Assembly (NCBI GenBank): GCA_038202885.1
Contig: JBBREP010000003.1
Coordinates: 30,719-94,718, forward strand
From: JBBREP01 sp038202885
Lineage (GTDB): Bacteria > Actinomycetota > Acidimicrobiia > IMCC26256 > PALSA-610
Direction of reading: 5' to 3'
Length of the DNA stretch: 64,000 nt
Part shown: in pieces, positions 34,953 to 43,932 of the stretch
Layout of the letters: each line of letters starts with the position of its first letter
Numbering within the stretch: the stretch's first letter is position 1
Program-made: the position numbers and the translations under genes
Notes under the pieces: generated by a model
The model's database searches: none
The model's input: the letters and a program-made list of their open reading frames with translations, nothing else
Told to the model about the DNA's origin: nothing

Positions 34953-36524
34953 ATGGGTCGCAAGATCTTGTTTGTGACGACCGATCAGCAGCGCTACGAC
35001 ACGCTGGGCTGCAACGGCGGCACCATCGCGCGTACGCCCGTGATCGACGCGCTCGCGGCCGAAGGGATTCGGTATGAGCGCGCCGTGCCGCAGTCGGTCG
35101 TGTGCATGCCGTCGCGCTCGACAATCATCACCGGGCAGTATCCGAGCACGCACGGCGTGTGGATGAACGGAGTGCCCCTGCCCGTCGACGCGCCGTCGGT
35201 GGCCGACGAACTCCAACGAAACGGTTACCGCACTGCGCTGATCGGCAAGGCGCACTTCGAACCGTTCATGGATCCGTTCGGGCGCTTCACCGAGAACTTG
35301 CTTGCGCGTTCGGGCGCACCAACGGCGATGCACCGCGACGCCGCCGACGGAACGATGCACCCGCATCGCGGTTTCGATCACCTCGAGTTCGCCACCCATG
35401 GCGCCGCAGGGATGCTGCACTACGCACAGTGGCTCATGACGAATCATCCCGAGGCGATCGGGATGTACTACTCCGCGATCGACGCGTCGTTCAACGTCAA
35501 CGCCGCGGGTGGGGGAGCGACCGGCGCGGCACAAGTCCACGACAACGCCATCCCGCGCGAGTGGTACCACACCGATTGGGTCGCCGATCGCACGATCGCG
35601 TGGCTCGACTCCGTCGCCGATGGCGATGACTGGTTCTGCTGGATGAGCTTCCCCGACCCCCATCATCCTTGGGATCCGCCCTCGTCGGAACTCGGCCGTG
35701 TCGACTGGCGTGACGTCCCGCTGCCCTCGGGGTATCCCGAGGATCGAGCGACACGCGAACAGATCCTCGATCGCAAGCCCCGTCACTGGCGGCTCTGGTA
35801 CGACGGGACGCTGGTGTCGAACTATGAAGCGCCAAAGGAATGGATCCCAGCGACATTGACGGCCGACCAGGTGCGTGAAGTCAACGCGCGCAACGCGATC
35901 GAATGCGAGCTGATCGACGAAGCGCTCGGACGCGTCTTGGCCGCGATCGCGCGGCGTGGGTGGGGCGACGGCGTCGACGTCGTGTTCACGACCGACCACG
36001 GTGAGTTGCAGGGCGACTTCGGTTTGATGTTCAAGGGCCCGTACCACGTCGATGGGTTGATGCGGTTGCCGCTCGTGTGGCGTCCGGCGCCGAGCGCGCG
36101 GGTCGCGCCGGCCGTCGTGACCAAGCCCGTCGGCCTCGTCGACCTCGCGCCCACGTTCGCAACGATCGCGGGGCTTGCGCCACGGGAGTGGATGCAAGGC
36201 AAGCCGTTGCCAGGCGACGATGGTGATGCCGACGCCCGTGGTTTCGAGCGCGTCCTGACCGAGTGGGACAGCGAGCTGTTCGGTGTCGCGGTGCACCTGC
36301 GCACGATCACCCGTACTGGCTGGGTGTGCACCGCATACCGCCCCGGATATGTGCACGACGGCACCGAAGGCGAGCTGTACAACAACGCCGACGACCCGTT
36401 ACAGCGTGAGAACCTCTGGGACGATCCCGCCTACTCGGCGATACGTCGCGACCTCGTCGCCGATCTCTGGGACCACCAACCGCAGCTGCACGTACCGAAG
36501 CTCGCGGTCGAAGCACCCGTCTGA
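34953..36524 (+). CDS. sulfatase 2
   Basis: 523-residue sulfatase with N-terminal ILFVTTDQQRYDTLGCNGG, the formylglycine motif CMPSR at 51-55 (Cys51, classic CxPSR), GKAHFEPFMDPFGR and FTTDHGELQGDFGL. No signal peptide is visible. It is clearly different from the first sulfatase of the operon (753 residues, CSPTR), so the two probably act on different sulfate or phosphonate esters or in sequence on one substrate; some members of this group are phosphonate monoester hydrolases, which share the CxPxR site. Starts 3 nt after the SRPBCC gene. Confidence 0.92.
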   Translation: MGRKILFVTTDQQRYDTLGCNGGTIARTPVIDALAAEGIRYERAVPQSVVCMPSRSTIITGQYPSTHGVWMNGVPLPVDAPSVADELQRNGYRTALIGKAHFEPFMDPFGRFTENLLARSGAPTAMHRDAADGTMHPHRGFDHLEFATHGAAGMLHYAQWLMTNHPEAIGMYYSAIDASFNVNAAGGGATGAAQVHDNAIPREWYHTDWVADRTIAWLDSVADGDDWFCWMSFPDPHHPWDPPSSELGRVDWRDVPLPSGYPEDRATREQILDRKPRHWRLWYDGTLVSNYEAPKEWIPATLTADQVREVNARNAIECELIDEALGRVLAAIARRGWGDGVDVVFTTDHGELQGDFGLMFKGPYHVDGLMRLPLVWRPAPSARVAPAVVTKPVGLVDLAPTFATIAGLAPREWMQGKPLPGDDGDADARGFERVLTEWDSELFGVAVHLRTITRTGWVCTAYRPGYVHDGTEGELYNNADDPLQRENLWDDPAYSAIRRDLVADLWDHQPQLHVPKLAVEAPV

Positions 36525-36579
36525 GTACCCGAAAGCATCGCTGCTTCGTCGGCCACGGCGGAGTTACTACGCTCGTTCG

Positions 36580-37521
36580 ATGCGAGGAATTCGTCGTCGT
36601 TGGGGTGTCGTTGCGAGCGTTGCCGCGCTCTGCGTGATGGGTGTTCCGACTGTGACGCGGGCTGACGCCATCACGATCCCGGCGCATCCGGGCTACTGGC
36701 TGCTCGGTGGCGACGGGGGCGTGTTTACCCACGGGGCCCGATTCGCCGGGTCCGCGGCCGCCGACCCGGCCGCGTGTCCGGCGAACTCCACCGACCGAGC
36801 GATGCCGAACGGAACCTGCTTCGCGATGGCCGCACGGCCCGACGGGAAGGGCTATTGGATTCTGAACGCGAGCACGGGCAAGGTGTTCCCGTTCGGGAAC
36901 GCCGCGTTCTACGGGGACCCCGAAACCAGTGACGCCGGCGTGCCGCGCGAATTTGTGCCGAACAGCATCGCGATCGTGTCGACGCCGAGCGGGAACGGCT
37001 ACTGGATACTCGAGTCGGGACTCAGCGGTCTCGGCGGCGTGCGGGCCTACGGCGATGCCGAGTTCTACGGCGACACTGTGCACCTTGGCCAAGGTCACCG
37101 CGGTGTCCCGGTTGGGATGGCCGCGACGCCTGACGGAAAGGGCTACTGGATCGTCGACTCCGATGGCGGCGTGTTCAACTTCGGGAATGCGCAGTACCAC
37201 GGCAGCCTCGGCACGATCGTGCTCGCGACGCGAGTCGTCGGGATCGCAGCGACGTTGAGCGGCGACGGTTACTACCTGGCGTCGGCCGACGGTGGTGTGT
37301 ACGCGTTCGGCGACGCGCGCTTCGCCGGATCGGCGTTTGGTATCGGGTTGGTGCGGCCGATCGTCGGCGTGGCTGCGAACGTCTCGGGTTCTGGGTACTG
37401 GCTCGTTGCCAGCGACGGCGGCGTGTTCAGCTTCGGCGGCGCACCGTTCCTCGGATCGCAAGGTGGTACCGCGCTCGAGCGTCCGATCTTCGCGATCGCC
37501 GCAACCGCGAACGGCGCCTGA
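36580..37521 (+). CDS. secreted GYW/DGGVF repeat protein
   Basis: 313-residue exported protein. A signal peptide (MRGIRRRWGVVASVAALCVM... TRADA) is followed by six repeats of 45-50 residues, each opening G-x-GYW and ending DGGVF-x-FG-x-A-x-F-x-GS, for example GSGYWLVASDGGVFSFGGAP and GDGYYLASADGGVYAFGDAR. Repeats 2 and 3 are degenerate. The pattern fits a beta-propeller whose blades are these repeats. Such proteins are frequent in Acidimicrobiia, often beside peptidase or amidase domains; none is attached here. Probably wall-associated; function unknown. Confidence 0.85.
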   Translation: MRGIRRRWGVVASVAALCVMGVPTVTRADAITIPAHPGYWLLGGDGGVFTHGARFAGSAAADPAACPANSTDRAMPNGTCFAMAARPDGKGYWILNASTGKVFPFGNAAFYGDPETSDAGVPREFVPNSIAIVSTPSGNGYWILESGLSGLGGVRAYGDAEFYGDTVHLGQGHRGVPVGMAATPDGKGYWIVDSDGGVFNFGNAQYHGSLGTIVLATRVVGIAATLSGDGYYLASADGGVYAFGDARFAGSAFGIGLVRPIVGVAANVSGSGYWLVASDGGVFSFGGAPFLGSQGGTALERPIFAIAATANGA

Positions 37522-37570
37522 GCATTTCGCCGCGCGGCGGCGTGGCGGGTGCGACGACGAACACGGCGTG

Positions 37571-39634
37571 TCAGTCCGCGTTCTCGGGCGGGATCGGGGC
37601 GGTACACGGCTTGCCCGCGCACACGTCGGTGATCGCACCGTCGGGGTGCCAGAACTCGCTCTTCAACTGCATCGCGCCCGGGATGCTCGGTGTGTCATCG
37701 TGCGGATCGTGCCCGGCGCGCGACGGCGTGTTGGTTGCGGGGGAACGAGGCGAACCGGTATCCCACAGCACGTAGGCCGAGCCGCGGTAGGGGTAGCGGT
37801 CGATCGTCTTGAGCAACCACGTGGGGTCGGTCTCGACGACGCGATCGGGCGCGGCGAGCGGCGAGTGTGCAGCCGCTCCCATCGTCGCGGCTTCGACCCG
37901 GAGGCTGTATTCGGTCACTTGGTGATCACCGACCGCGCCGAGCAACAACAGCTGGTGCGCGGGGGTTCCCGGGAGCGGGTTGGACGTCACGTGATTGGCG
38001 TAGCCGTCGGTCTCGCCTCGGTCCCACAGCAGCTGCGCGATCTGCAATCCGAGGAGCCGGTCGTAACGTTTCGGATAGGCTGGCAGCATCACCGCGAGGT
38101 ATTCGTCGAAGTCGACGCTGCGGTCGAGCAGCAACGCGTAGTTCATGCCAGCCTCGCCGAGCGTCGCGCGCGTGAAGTCCTGCGCGACGGCGGTGAGCGC
38201 ACCACCGAGGATCGCGCCTTGACTGTTGCCGTCGAAGTACAACTCGTCGGTCTTCAGCGCTGATTTGCCCGCGAACCGGAACGCCGCGTTGGCGCTGAAT
38301 CCGTCGGCGTGCTTCATCAACCGGCCGAGGAACAGGTTCGCCAACAGCCCCTGTTGGATGCGGTCGGCCATGGTCGGGAAGTTCGAAAGATCGCGCAGCG
38401 AGGTGATCGCGTTGCCGATGTCGTCTTCTGACATTCCGGCCCAGTTCGTGGCGCAGTAGGCGATGTCGTGATCGGCTCCGAGCTTCTTCGTGAGGTCACC
38501 GTTGACCTCGGTCAGGTCGCCGAGCAGCCCGTGGCCGTACAGGGCCATGCGCGCCGGCGTCGTGGCCGATGCTTCGGGCAGGTTGCACACGAACGGCGAC
38601 GTAAAGGTTCCCGACTGACGTTGCGGCAACCCGTTGGCGTCGAGCGTGAATCGACCACCGGGTTTCCCGCCATCGGTGAGGTACAGCGGCATCTCGAACG
38701 TGCCTTCGACGCGGCGCCGTACGAACTCGTTCGGTCGGTCGGTCACCTTGCTCACGGTGAATTTCGGTGCTGCGTCTCCGAGCGACCGGAAGGCATCGTC
38801 GCGGATCGCGAGCATGCGCCCGGTGAGGCTCTGGGTGCTCGCGATCGTGAAGTCCCACGCCAATTGCGTGTCGGCGCGCCGCACTCCGACGCGGGCAAGG
38901 TCGCCGAAGGTGCGCTCCATCGACGGGCGGCGTGCTTCGAATGAGGGATCGGTCGTACGCTGCCCGTCGCGGTATGCCGCGAATGCCGGTGATGGCGCGA
39001 TGGCGCCTCCCGACGCGTCGACCAAGTGCCGGAGCCCCACGACAATGCGATGTCCGTCGGCGAAATTCTGGGCGGGATGGATGAGCAGCAGCGGCGTGGA
39101 GCCCTTGTCGCTGTTCGCGTCGAGTTCGGCCCAGAACGGTTGCCGGTGCCCGTTCGTCGCGTCGACGATCACGATGGGCGAGTTCGGGTCGAGTGATTGC
39201 TTGGCGTCGGTGATCGGCGGCAGCTTCGACGCGCGCGCGTCGAGCCCCGCGATCTCGGCGATCATGACCGAACCCGGGCTCCAGCCGTCAGCGCGGTTCT
39301 GATCGGTCGCATCGATGTGCACACCCGATGCGTTTGCCGGCAGCGACGCCGACGCGATCGCGAGGCGCCGCGTAGTCGGGGTTGCTGCGGGCACCGTGAA
39401 ATAGTCGTTCGGGAACGGCAGCATGCAGCGCGCGACGAGCGGGTCGCACCGGCGCTGCAACGTCGTATCGACGCCGAGCGTGCTGACGGCCACGGGTGCG
39501 GCGGTCGCCTTCGCCAACGCGGCTGTCGCGGGAGTCGTGCTCGCCGCGGGCTTCGCCGTCGATCCAGAGCTGCAGGCGCCGATGAGCAGCGCCGCGCCGA
39601 GCGCGCCCGACATTGGTCGCAACCATCGTGACAT
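37571..39634 (-). CDS. lipoprotein with alpha/beta-hydrolase domain
   Basis: 687-residue lipoprotein. The ATG at 39634 follows GAGGGG and opens a signal peptide with lipobox IGAC. The mature start has PFPNDYF and GVHIDATDQNRADGWSPG, blocks common in large bacterial secreted lipases or esterases of the virulence-factor-lipase type. The hydrolase core has an oxyanion-loop-like YGHGLLGD and the nucleophile elbow GNSQG with Ser471; candidate acid and histidine lie in LLLLGAVGDHQVTEYSL. Together these point to an outer-surface esterase or lipase, likely acting on lipids or esters outside the cell. Substrate unknown. Confidence 0.8.
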   Translation of the reverse strand: MSRWLRPMSGALGAALLIGACSSGSTAKPAASTTPATAALAKATAAPVAVSTLGVDTTLQRRCDPLVARCMLPFPNDYFTVPAATPTTRRLAIASASLPANASGVHIDATDQNRADGWSPGSVMIAEIAGLDARASKLPPITDAKQSLDPNSPIVIVDATNGHRQPFWAELDANSDKGSTPLLLIHPAQNFADGHRIVVGLRHLVDASGGAIAPSPAFAAYRDGQRTTDPSFEARRPSMERTFGDLARVGVRRADTQLAWDFTIASTQSLTGRMLAIRDDAFRSLGDAAPKFTVSKVTDRPNEFVRRRVEGTFEMPLYLTDGGKPGGRFTLDANGLPQRQSGTFTSPFVCNLPEASATTPARMALYGHGLLGDLTEVNGDLTKKLGADHDIAYCATNWAGMSEDDIGNAITSLRDLSNFPTMADRIQQGLLANLFLGRLMKHADGFSANAAFRFAGKSALKTDELYFDGNSQGAILGGALTAVAQDFTRATLGEAGMNYALLLDRSVDFDEYLAVMLPAYPKRYDRLLGLQIAQLLWDRGETDGYANHVTSNPLPGTPAHQLLLLGAVGDHQVTEYSLRVEAATMGAAAHSPLAAPDRVVETDPTWLLKTIDRYPYRGSAYVLWDTGSPRSPATNTPSRAGHDPHDDTPSIPGAMQLKSEFWHPDGAITDVCAGKPCTAPIPPENAD

Positions 39635-39804
39635 TGAGATCCCCTCGCACCAGTTCGAAAGCGCGACCGTAACCGAGACGCCGCGGCCACGCTGGGGATC
39701 CAGAGGGCCTACGCCGATGCCATCGGCGCACGTAGCGTTCACCCTCGACCGCGAGCCGAGAATCCGGCGCGCCCGTTCGAAGCGTTTGTGACACGATCAG
39801 CGTC

Positions 39805-40854
39805 GTGAGTACCGCAAACCCTGACGTGCGAAACGAGATCGTCGACGCGATCGATGCCTTGCTCGACGAGGCCGATTTCTCTGGCGTCGTCCAGGTGTCG
39901 CGTGGCGCCGACGTGGTGTTCGAGCGAGCGCGTGGTCTGGCTGATCGCGCCCACGCCATACCGAACACGATGGAGACACAGTTCGGTATGGCCAGCGGCT
40001 CAAAAGCGTTTACGGCACTCGCAGTGATGGCGCTCGTGAGCGATGGGTTGTTGACGCTGGATACCTCGGTGCGTGAGGTGCTCGGCGAGATCGGTGATCA
40101 GCTCGAGCTGATCGACCCGCGTGTCACCGTGGGCCACCTGTTGTCGCATACGTCGGGCATCGGTGACTATCTCGATGAGGAAGCCGATGGCGACATCTCC
40201 GACTATGCCATGCCCGTCTCCGTGCACGAGTTCGTGACGACGCGCGACTTTCTGGTTGCGCTGCGCGGTCACCCGAAGAAATTCGAGCCGGGGGAGAAGT
40301 TCGCGTATTGCAACGGGGGCTTTGTGGTGCTCGCGCTCGTCGTCGAGGCCGCGAGCGCCAAGCCGTTCCACGACGTCGTCACCGAACGGGTGATCACCCC
40401 CGCTGGCATGACCGCGACCGGTTACCCGCGTTCGGATCAACTCCCGGGAACGGCTGCACTTGGATACGTGCCGTCCGACGATGCTTGGCGCACGAACGTC
40501 TTCCACCTCCCTGTACGCGGCTCGGGCGACGGCGGCGCGTTCACAACGGTGGCTGACATGGCCCGGTTCTGGTCGGCGCTCTACAACGGCCGCATCCTGG
40601 CGCGGCCGGTCATCGACGAGATGGTGATGCCGCGAACGCCCGCGCCGTCGGGCTCGGCTCGCTACGGCCTCGGGTTCTGGTTGCATCCCGATGAGGGGGT
40701 GGTGGAACTCGAGGGATACGACGCCGGCGTCTCGTTCCGCTCGGCCTACGCGCCCGCGTCGCAGGTGCTGTTCACCGTGATCTCGAACACGTCGGCTGGG
40801 GCATGGCCAGTCGTGAAGCTCCTCGAACGCAACGCGACCCTGCTCGCGCCCTGA
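39805..40854 (+). CDS. beta-lactamase-fold serine hydrolase 3
   Basis: 349-residue class C beta-lactamase/penicillin-binding-fold hydrolase. SxxK is SGSK at 64-67 (FGMASGSKAFTALAV), YxN is YCNGG, and the chain follows the D-Ala-D-Ala carboxypeptidase/esterase pattern (LLTLDTSVREVLGE, VGHLLSHTSGIGDY). No signal peptide, so cytoplasmic. It starts with GTG at 39805, divergent from the alpha/beta-hydrolase lipoprotein. Activity on peptidoglycan peptides or esters is possible but not shown by sequence; the nearby ATP-grasp/Mur-ligase operon lies on the other strand. Confidence 0.85.
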   Translation: MSTANPDVRNEIVDAIDALLDEADFSGVVQVSRGADVVFERARGLADRAHAIPNTMETQFGMASGSKAFTALAVMALVSDGLLTLDTSVREVLGEIGDQLELIDPRVTVGHLLSHTSGIGDYLDEEADGDISDYAMPVSVHEFVTTRDFLVALRGHPKKFEPGEKFAYCNGGFVVLALVVEAASAKPFHDVVTERVITPAGMTATGYPRSDQLPGTAALGYVPSDDAWRTNVFHLPVRGSGDGGAFTTVADMARFWSALYNGRILARPVIDEMVMPRTPAPSGSARYGLGFWLHPDEGVVELEGYDAGVSFRSAYAPASQVLFTVISNTSAGAWPVVKLLERNATLLAP

Positions 40855-40916
40855 GCAGCTTCGACCGCTTTCGGTTTTCCTCTGCACCCCACGGCGTGTA
40901 GCGCCGCCCAGTGCAA

Positions 40917-41549
40917 TCAGACCGTAGTGGTGTGCGCCCAGACGGCGTAGAGGGGGTCGTGGCCGGGCACCGTCGGCACGCGTTCGGCGTTCGGCGCGTC
41001 GAAACCGACCGCGAGTTGGAAGTAGGTCGCGACGATGTCGCAGTGGGACGCGTCGCTGCTCGCCAGCCAGCCCCGGATGGCCTTGGTAGGAAACACTCGG
41101 TTCGAGAGCGTGCACACGAACACGCCACCGGGTCGCAACACACGGCTCACGGCATCGAACACCTCCAGTGGCCGTACGAGGTAGTCGACCGAGACGCAGC
41201 ACACGACGCTGTCGAACGTGTGGTCGGCGAACGGAAGGTGTGGGTCAGTGTTGAGATCGCGTACGACTCGATCGGTTGCCATGGCGTTGGCGTCGAGCTC
41301 CGAGCGGTTCATGCCGAGCGCGGTGAGTGATCGCGGCGCGGCGTGGAAGTGCGACACCCACGACGACATGAGGTCGAGCACGTCGCCGTCGATACCGAGC
41401 CGCTCGTAGAGATCGCCGACGGCGGCGATCGCGCCGTCGTCGATATGGGTTACCAGGCGAGGCTGGAGATAGAACGCGTCATCCCGGGCGTTGTCGTCGC
41501 GATCGAAGAACGATGGTGGGAACGCGTCGTAGCGCGGGTCCGTTGCCAT
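40917..41549 (-). CDS. SAM-dependent methyltransferase
   Basis: 210-residue class I methyltransferase. Start ATG at 41549 follows GAGGAG. After the N-terminal FFDRDDNARDDAFYLQPRLVTHID come motif I VLDLMSSWVSHF (less glycine-rich than usual), a motif II-like acidic LDANAMATDRVVRDLNTDPHLPF, and the Methyltransf_11-type core FDSVVCCVSVDYLVRPLEVF with VLRPGGVFVCTLSNR. Substrate unknown. It is 43 nt after the Mur-ligase-like gene on the same strand with its own good ribosome-binding site, so it may be the last gene of that operon. Confidence 0.85.
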   Translation of the reverse strand: MATDPRYDAFPPSFFDRDDNARDDAFYLQPRLVTHIDDGAIAAVGDLYERLGIDGDVLDLMSSWVSHFHAAPRSLTALGMNRSELDANAMATDRVVRDLNTDPHLPFADHTFDSVVCCVSVDYLVRPLEVFDAVSRVLRPGGVFVCTLSNRVFPTKAIRGWLASSDASHCDIVATYFQLAVGFDAPNAERVPTVPGHDPLYAVWAHTTTV

Positions 41550-41592
41550 GTGATCTCCTCTTCGAGCGGCGCATCGCGTTGGCTCGGTGCGG

Positions 41593-43146
41593 CTACGGGT
41601 AATGGTCGGGAAGGTCGTTCTCCCACAACACGCCGTCGCCGGCGCGCAGCGTTGCGCGTACCCACGTGCGGGCGGCATCGCGATCGCGCACGCGCACGAC
41701 CGTGCCATCGTTGGTGTTGCTTCCCGAACCTTCGCTCGCGCCGGCCAGCAACGCTCGACGGTTTGTGTAGCCGACGATCACCAGCGTGGAGCCCGACGCC
41801 GTCACGTCGCTGGCGAATCGGCGGTTCTCGTCGGCCTGGGTGCGGCCGAGTTCGACCATGCCCGGGGTCACGACCGCGCGTCGACCGTCGGGCACCGCCC
41901 GCACCAATGATTGCATGGCGCGGTTCGCGCCCTGTGGGTTCGAGTTGAACGTGTCGTCGATCACGAACACGCCCGTGTCGCTCCGCGCCGTAGTGGCGCG
42001 ATGGTCTGGGCTGGTGAGATGCGCGAGGCGCGAGGCGAGCGCCTGCTCGTCGATCCCGTACGCAAGTGTGGCGGCCACCGCGCACCCGACGTTCTCGGGG
42101 TGCACGCCCGAGTCCTTCGAACACGTACCCAACACGCGTCCGTCGTGCACCACTTCGAACGCGTCGCCATGCTCGTTGTCGCGGATTTCAACGTCGAGAT
42201 CGGGTGTGCCCGCGGTGCCGACTCGCCACACCTTGATCGTCTGCTGCTCGGCGAGATCGGCGAGCAACGGGTTCGAGACCCACAGCACGGCCTGGCTGGC
42301 GCGTTCGAGGATTTCGGCCTTGGCCGCCAAGATGGCTTCGATCGAACCGGCGCGCTCGAGGTGCATCGGCCCGACCGCGCAGATCACCCCGATGTCGGGC
42401 GGGATCCATGCGCAGAGCGCGCGAATCTCGCCCGGCCCGTACATCCCCATCTCGGCGACGAAGACCTCGCAGCCCGGGCTCATGTGGTCGTTGATCGTGC
42501 GCGACAACCCGCCGGTGTTGTTGAACGATGCCGGCGACGCGAGTGCAGTGACGGAGCCGTTGAGCAGGTCGGCGATGTGTTGCTTGGTCGACGTCTTGCC
42601 CCAGCTCCCGGTGACGGCGATGACCGTCGGCGCGATTGTGCGGAGCTTTGCCGCGGCGCGGTCGCGATGTCGTTCCATCGCCCGGCGTTCGAACGGCGCC
42701 GTGATCGCGGCAGTGGCATCGACGAGCACGACCATCGCGACGGCGGCGAGCGCGGGGCCGGCGTACCACCGTCCGAATGCTGCGGTCAGCGCGATCACGG
42801 CGAGCGCGAGCGCCGCGACCACTGCCGTCAACGTCGTGGCCCGTCGGGTCATGCGCAATCGGGTGTCGTGACCGAGCACCGTCATTGGGATTGGAAACGC
42901 GCCGCCAGCCGTGGCGGCGGCGAGCGCGCATGGTGCCGCGATCGATGCGCGGGTGGTGATCGCACCGATCGCGCCGAGTATGGCGATGGCGGCGAGCAGT
43001 GCGTTGTGTGGGCGGCACACGATCCAGCGCCGGGCGACCACCAACCCGGAGGATGCGATGTAGTGCTCGCGTTGCAGCACCCGCAACCAGCGCGCCGCGG
43101 CAACGACCACGGCGAGCGCGCCGACGATGCCCGCGATGATCGTCAC
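41593..43146 (-). CDS. membrane-anchored MurF-like Mur ligase
   Basis: 517-residue fusion of about five transmembrane helices (roughly 2-19, 48-63, 66-83, 103-123, 128-148) with a Mur ligase. The ligase has P-loop VTGSWGKTSTK (Gly180-Lys184), the MurF-like SFNNTGGLSRTI, EMGMYGPGEIRAL, the HL of GPMHLERAGS and AAKAEI, HPENVGCAVAATLAYGI and DDTFNSNPQGANRAMQSL. These motifs are closest to MurF, which adds D-Ala-D-Ala, but the substrate-recognition N-terminal domain of MurF is absent and replaced by the membrane part. GTG start overlaps the hydrolase stop (GTGA). With the D-Ala-D-Ala-ligase-like gene two places upstream it probably makes an amide bond to a dipeptide on a membrane-linked or envelope precursor. 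Confidence 0.85.
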   Translation of the reverse strand: MTIIAGIVGALAVVVAAARWLRVLQREHYIASSGLVVARRWIVCRPHNALLAAIAILGAIGAITTRASIAAPCALAAATAGGAFPIPMTVLGHDTRLRMTRRATTLTAVVAALALAVIALTAAFGRWYAGPALAAVAMVVLVDATAAITAPFERRAMERHRDRAAAKLRTIAPTVIAVTGSWGKTSTKQHIADLLNGSVTALASPASFNNTGGLSRTINDHMSPGCEVFVAEMGMYGPGEIRALCAWIPPDIGVICAVGPMHLERAGSIEAILAAKAEILERASQAVLWVSNPLLADLAEQQTIKVWRVGTAGTPDLDVEIRDNEHGDAFEVVHDGRVLGTCSKDSGVHPENVGCAVAATLAYGIDEQALASRLAHLTSPDHRATTARSDTGVFVIDDTFNSNPQGANRAMQSLVRAVPDGRRAVVTPGMVELGRTQADENRRFASDVTASGSTLVIVGYTNRRALLAGASEGSGSNTNDGTVVRVRDRDAARTWVRATLRAGDGVLWENDLPDHYP

Positions 43147-43895
43147 GGGTTCGCCGCCGCGTCGATGACCGCATCGAGCGCGGCGCGGGCGCGTTCGGGC
43201 GCTTGGAGCATCACGTCGTGGCTTGCGGTGTCGACGACATCGAACGCCACGACGTTGGCAACGACCGTGGCGGCGCGCTGCGCCACGGCGACCGGCACCG
43301 CGCTGTCGTTCGCGCCCCAACAAAAGGCCACGGGCACCGTGATGCGCGTGAGGTAGTCGGTGTAGTCCTCGGCGACGACGCGCACGAGCACGGCCCGCAT
43401 CACTCCGTGTGCGGCCTTGTAGTCGGCCGAGCCGTAACGCTGGCGGAGCTTCTCCATCGAGGATTCACGCAAGAGATGGTGCGCGCAGGCCCAGCGCGCG
43501 GCGCGGTACGCGAACGCTGGCGGCTTCGGCGTTGCGAGGTGCAGGAGCGGCACGCCCAGGAACACGACGCCGGCGACGAGTTCGCGATGCTCGGCTGCGA
43601 GCACGGCCGCGACGCGCCCGCCGAAGCTGTGGCCCACCACGACATAGGGCGCGCGCCCATCGGCAACGAGCATGTCGGCGATCTGCGCGGCGTATGCAGG
43701 TGTACCCCACGCCTCGGGGGGCGCGGGAGAACTCCCGAATCCCGGCAGGTCGGGCACGAGTGCGGCGCGACCGTCGATGAGTCCGAGCATGTCGGCGCGG
43801 GTGCGCCCCCATCCGTGCATCGCGAGGATCGTCGGCGCGGGGCCGTCGCGATGCTCGACGAACAACGCGCCGTCGAGGTAGCTACGCACGCTCAT
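43143..43895 (-). CDS. alpha/beta hydrolase
   Basis: 250-residue alpha/beta-fold hydrolase. N-terminal MHGWGRTRADMLGLID (oxyanion HG), nucleophile elbow GHSFGG, acid FCWGANDSAVP and the His of DTASHDVMLQAPER form the expected catalytic set; lid LRQRYGSADYKAAHGVMRAV. The ATG at 43895 is accepted although no good Shine-Dalgarno is seen; it lies 37 nt after the ATP-grasp gene, and its stop overlaps the start of the Mur-ligase-like gene, so the three are an operon. Amidase, esterase or peptidase activity is possible; substrate not deducible. Confidence 0.85.
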   Translation of the reverse strand: MSVRSYLDGALFVEHRDGPAPTILAMHGWGRTRADMLGLIDGRAALVPDLPGFGSSPAPPEAWGTPAYAAQIADMLVADGRAPYVVVGHSFGGRVAAVLAAEHRELVAGVVFLGVPLLHLATPKPPAFAYRAARWACAHHLLRESSMEKLRQRYGSADYKAAHGVMRAVLVRVVAEDYTDYLTRITVPVAFCWGANDSAVPVAVAQRAATVVANVVAFDVVDTASHDVMLQAPERARAALDAVIDAAANP

Positions 43896-43932
43896 TGGGG
43901 AAGAGGTTGCCAGATCACGGTGCCGATGCTGG

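Noticed and set aside
22359..40854. The three SxxK serine hydrolases as beta-lactam resistance genes
   Set aside because: None has a signal peptide or the full beta-lactamase motif set; they fit the broad esterase/peptidase branch of the fold.
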